Shown: positions 5,277-7,177 of the stretch, piece after piece
Layout: every line of letters begins with the position of its first letter
Position numbering within the stretch: position 1 is the stretch's first letter
NCBI GenBank assembly: GCA_945926705.1
Contig: CAMEMA010000047.1
Location: 1 to 7,177 of the forward strand
Source: an uncultured Clostridia bacterium
GTDB taxonomy: Bacteria > Bacillota > Clostridia > Oscillospirales > Acutalibacteraceae
Length of the DNA stretch: 7,177 bases
Reading direction: 5' to 3'
Notes under the pieces: model-generated
The model's input: only the letters and a program-made list of their open reading frames with translations
The model's database searches: none
Told to the model about the DNA's origin: nothing
Translations under genes and position numbers: made by a program

Positions 5277-5687
5277 ATGAAGTATTTGACGTTTGAAGAA
5301 TATAAGAATTTAGGCGGGAAATGCTCGAAAGATGTATTCCCTTCCTTACAATTTGACACAGAATCAAAGATGGATTATATCACATCTGGAAGACTTTCCA
5401 GAATGATTGATGAAATGGAATCCGTCCCAGAAGCTGTGCAAATGTTGGAGGTAAAACTAATTGATATAGAAAACTCAAAGAGTGATTCAAAGGAAAAAGG
5501 TTCTGGATTGACATCTTATAGCAATGGGATAGAATCTTTTGGATATGATACCAGCAAAGATTCAGAAGAAATGTTGACAGAAAAATTCTCAGCACTGATG
5601 AAGCAGTATTTATATCCAGAATATCCCGAACTTTTCTATCGAGGGAGGTGGGTAAACCGTGCGAGGTACAGTAACCCTTCTCAATAA
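5277..5687 (+). CDS. Head-tail adaptor (SPP1 gp15 / HK97 gp6-like)
   Basis: This 136-residue protein probably forms the ring that docks under the portal and starts the neck. It opens with MKYLTFEEYKNLGG, the common start of Firmicute phage adaptors, followed by a helical bundle (about residues 25-65, with DYITSGRLSRMI at 33-44), a loop with SGLTSYSNGIESFGY (76-90), and a last helix ending YLYPEYPELFYRG (111-123), also typical of the family. AAAGGGG at 5263-5269 precedes ATG 5277. The last 29 bases overlap the next gene, and the residues after YRG (RWVNRARYSNPSQ) look like an extension beyond the usual family end. Family naming is by pattern and position. Confidence 0.82.
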   Translation: MKYLTFEEYKNLGGKCSKDVFPSLQFDTESKMDYITSGRLSRMIDEMESVPEAVQMLEVKLIDIENSKSDSKEKGSGLTSYSNGIESFGYDTSKDSEEMLTEKFSALMKQYLYPEYPELFYRGRWVNRARYSNPSQ

Positions 5688-6066
5688 ACTCAAACGAAAA
5701 GATTCTACAACAAATACTGATATTTGGTATAAAACCATTTTAACTGACTGTGTTTACAAGAAAACTTCACTTGCAAGTGTAACTGGAAAAACAGTAGGAA
5801 TGGGTCAGCAATTTACCATTCTTATTCCATTTACTGGGAAATATCTTCCTTATAAGGATTGGAAAAATCTTGCTGATAAAACTGGCTTCTACACATTATC
5901 CCCAAGCGATGTCATAATTCTTGGTACAGTTGAGGAAGATGTGACTGATAAAAATATCATCACGATAAAGAATGACTACGAACCGAATTCATGTGAGATA
6001 ATGAGCATCGAGCAGGTAGACCAGAAATTATCAGTAAAATTTGAGTTCAGAGTAGGTGGTGTATAA
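5659..6066 (+). CDS. Head-closure / stopper-type connector protein (DUF6751-like)
   Basis: This 135-residue, largely beta-strand protein lies where the head-closure (stopper) protein is encoded. It contains an entry strand region with Trp23 (DIWYKTILTDCVYKKT, 21-36), a hydrophobic strand (QFTILIPFTGKYLPYKDW, 51-68) and FYTLSPSDVIILGTVEEDV (77-95), whose 'T-L-S-P-S-D-x-I-I-L-G' pattern is common in small Firmicute phage proteins that I associate with DUF6751. The start is GTG 5659, supported by GGGAGGTG at 5643-5650, which lies inside the preceding gene, so the two share 29 bases and are probably translated together. The specific stopper role is inferred from gene order. Confidence 0.7.
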   Translation: MRGTVTLLNKLKRKDSTTNTDIWYKTILTDCVYKKTSLASVTGKTVGMGQQFTILIPFTGKYLPYKDWKNLADKTGFYTLSPSDVIILGTVEEDVTDKNIITIKNDYEPNSCEIMSIEQVDQKLSVKFEFRVGGV

Positions 6067-6067
6067 A

Positions 6068-6421
6068 ATGGGTGTAAAGATTGATGTTAAAATGAAACCA
6101 ACAGATAAGATTCTTGGTAGAATCTTTGATGATTCCGTCGGAAGATTTTTAGCGGAAACTTGGGGGAAAATATTCACAAAATATGCACCATTTGACACAG
6201 GAACTCTTGCACAAACTTATCAGACTGAGCCTTGGAAGTTGACATATGTTCAGAAATACTCAAGATATCAATGGCAAGGGATAAGCAAATCCGGTAGACC
6301 ATTGAATCATAGCAAAGAAAAAAATTACCTTGCTCAAAGTCATTGGGAAGAAGCCGCAGAACGTGATAAAGCTGGAGAGGTTGCAAATGCTTTGACTGCT
6401 TATATCAGGAGGAGAGGTTAA
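6068..6421 (+). CDS. Minor capsid / HK97 gp10-like head-tail joining protein
   Basis: From ATG 6068 the protein has 117 residues. An in-frame GTG at 6056 would add four residues, but GGTGG (about 6055-6059) is better placed as the ribosome binding site of the ATG, so the later start is chosen. The motif YAPFDTGTLAQTY (39-51) is the hallmark of the minor capsid and HK97 gp10-like families, where a 'P-x-D-T-G-x-L' turn is followed by strands with aromatic residues (LTYVQKYSRYQW, 58-69), and W93 sits near the end. Such proteins take part in head-tail joining. It follows the closure gene by a single base and precedes the tail-terminator gene by two, so expression is coupled. Confidence 0.78.
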   Translation: MGVKIDVKMKPTDKILGRIFDDSVGRFLAETWGKIFTKYAPFDTGTLAQTYQTEPWKLTYVQKYSRYQWQGISKSGRPLNHSKEKNYLAQSHWEEAAERDKAGEVANALTAYIRRRG

Positions 6422-6423
6422 TA

Positions 6424-6870
6424 ATGACTAATGTATATAAGTGCTTATCTGAATGGCTTCAGGAATGTCCGGATATGGGGGATTATGTATATTTTAATGT
6501 TATACCGATGGATATTGATTCTTCCTCAGTCAATTCAAATTCTGGAAGTCAAATACTTAATAACTACAATGATGGAACAAAGGAAGTTAGATTGATGTTC
6601 TATATCAATCTTATCAAGCCATATGATGATGGTGGTACAAGCGATTTAAACTTAGATGCTATCAATGTGTTTGACAAGATAATTTCCTTTATTGAAAGAA
6701 AAAACAATGCTAATGAATTTCCAGATTTTGGAGAGGATTATATTGTTAATGAAATCGGAGCTACTTATAAGGCTCCTGAGGTATATGTTACTACAGATAA
6801 TCCATCAATCGCAAGATATGAGGGTCAATTTTATGTAGAATATTTAGAAAAGAAAAGGAGTGAAATATAA
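6424..6870 (+). CDS. Tail-terminator-like minor capsid protein (SPP1 gp17-like position)
   Basis: This 148-residue alpha/beta protein has a helical N terminus (VYKCLSEWLQECP, 4-16), a strand block with YVYFNVIPMD (21-30), a central strand KEVRLMFYINLIKPYDDGG (53-71), a helix (AINVFDKIISFIERK, 79-93) and a final strand IARYEGQFYVEYLEKK (129-144). That arrangement and the 'Y-x-G-Q-F-x-V-x-Y' ending are typical of minor capsid/tail-terminator proteins of A118- and SPP1-type phages, which cap the tail tube and fix the tail to the neck. AGGAGGAG at 6408-6415 precedes ATG 6424. Its TAA shares one base with the next ATG. Confidence 0.75.
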   Translation: MTNVYKCLSEWLQECPDMGDYVYFNVIPMDIDSSSVNSNSGSQILNNYNDGTKEVRLMFYINLIKPYDDGGTSDLNLDAINVFDKIISFIERKNNANEFPDFGEDYIVNEIGATYKAPEVYVTTDNPSIARYEGQFYVEYLEKKRSEI

Positions 6871-7177
6871 TGCCAGATGCAATGAAAAAACTGACGAGAA
6901 ATCAGTTTATTCCATTTTTAGACGTTCAAAAAGATTCCACCTTTGCCGCTTCAGTCTGGAAAAGAGTAGACTATTCTACGATTTTCGAGCTTACAATGAA
7001 TGAGCAGGAAGAAGATATGGATTATATCTGTTTTGAGAATGCAGTTACAGAAATCAACAGTAATAAACCTGAACTTCCTCAGGAAATCGCTTGTTATGAA
7101 GGAAATCCTATCTATGATTTCATGGCAAAAGAATTTTTCGAAATGCCAACTGGGGCAGATACCAAGGTTCCATTCTT
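6870..7177 (+). CDS. Major tail (tail tube) protein, 3' end beyond window
   Basis: The reading frame opens at ATG 6870, overlapping the previous stop by one base, with AAAAGGAG at 6853-6860. It stays open to the window edge, giving 102 complete codons. It begins MPDAMKKLTRNQFIPFLDVQ and includes SVWKRVDYSTIFELTMN (28-44), EDMDYICFENAVTEINSNKP (48-67) and an ELPQEIACYEGNPIYDFMAKEF-type stretch (68-89), the pattern of Firmicute siphophage tail tube proteins: an N-terminal 'K-x-x-x-R-x-x-F', a description of the tail unit, then 'x-D-Y-I-x-x-E-N-A-V-x-E'. Position directly after the terminator gene agrees. The tube polymerises around the tape measure protein to form the DNA conduit. Confidence 0.8.
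   Translation, partial: MPDAMKKLTRNQFIPFLDVQKDSTFAASVWKRVDYSTIFELTMNEQEEDMDYICFENAVTEINSNKPELPQEIACYEGNPIYDFMAKEFFEMPTGADTKVPF

Noticed and set aside
5380..5595. Minus-strand frame of 71 codons within the adaptor gene (likewise 6174-6386 and 4953-5159)
   Set aside because: Shadow frames opposite confident phage genes without start signals.
6056..6067. GTG 6056 as start of the gp10-like gene
   Set aside because: The bases upstream give a weaker ribosome binding site than the GGTGG placed 8-9 bases before ATG 6068, and the extra residues MVYK add nothing family-like.

Overview
The window is part of the head and neck gene module of a tailed, siphovirus-type phage or prophage. The host is probably a low-GC Firmicute, most likely a Clostridia-type bacterium. 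The sequence is AT-rich, AGGAGG-like ribosome binding sites sit 7-10 bases before almost every start, two starts are GTG, and the proteins resemble the SPP1 / Listeria A118-type virion set. Nothing in the window fixes the species or shows whether the phage is integrated.

Layout. Bases 1-58 hold the last 18 codons of an upstream gene. The portal (133-1719) and minor capsid protein 2 (1726-2829) form a tight pair that ends at a strong, apparently bidirectional hairpin terminator (2836-2870). A small leftward gene (2871-3182) follows, with its own ribosome binding site and a plausible promoter (3239-3267). A 365-bp non-coding interval (3183-3547) is dense in copies of the 9-mer TTATCCACA, the DnaA-box consensus, and close variants. 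They are arranged as nested inverted repeats and lead into a near-consensus vegetative promoter (3445-3473) and a 5'-UTR hairpin (3494-3510). A second rightward run then encodes scaffold (3548-4189), major capsid protein (4208-5080), a 51-residue protein (5104-5259), head-tail adaptor (5277-5687), head-closure protein (5659-6066), an HK97 gp10-like minor capsid protein (6068-6421), a tail-terminator-like protein (6424-6870) and the start of the tail tube gene (from 6870, cut by the window edge).

How the genes work together. The portal nucleates the procapsid, scaffold and major capsid protein build the shell around it, minor capsid protein 2 probably joins the portal region or goes inside, and the adaptor, closure and terminator proteins form the neck that joins the head to the tail tube. 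The internal promoter before scaffold would let the two most abundant head proteins be made in excess over the portal.

Most interesting part. The promoter for the capsid operon has a perfect DnaA-type box filling most of the spacer between -35 and -10, and at least five more strong boxes lie just upstream. This suggests capsid expression is controlled by host DnaA, or by a phage protein that uses the same motif. Alternatively, the interval could be a phage origin or a DnaA-titration site. The small antisense gene next to it looks like a moron: an extra gene with its own signals inside a conserved late operon.
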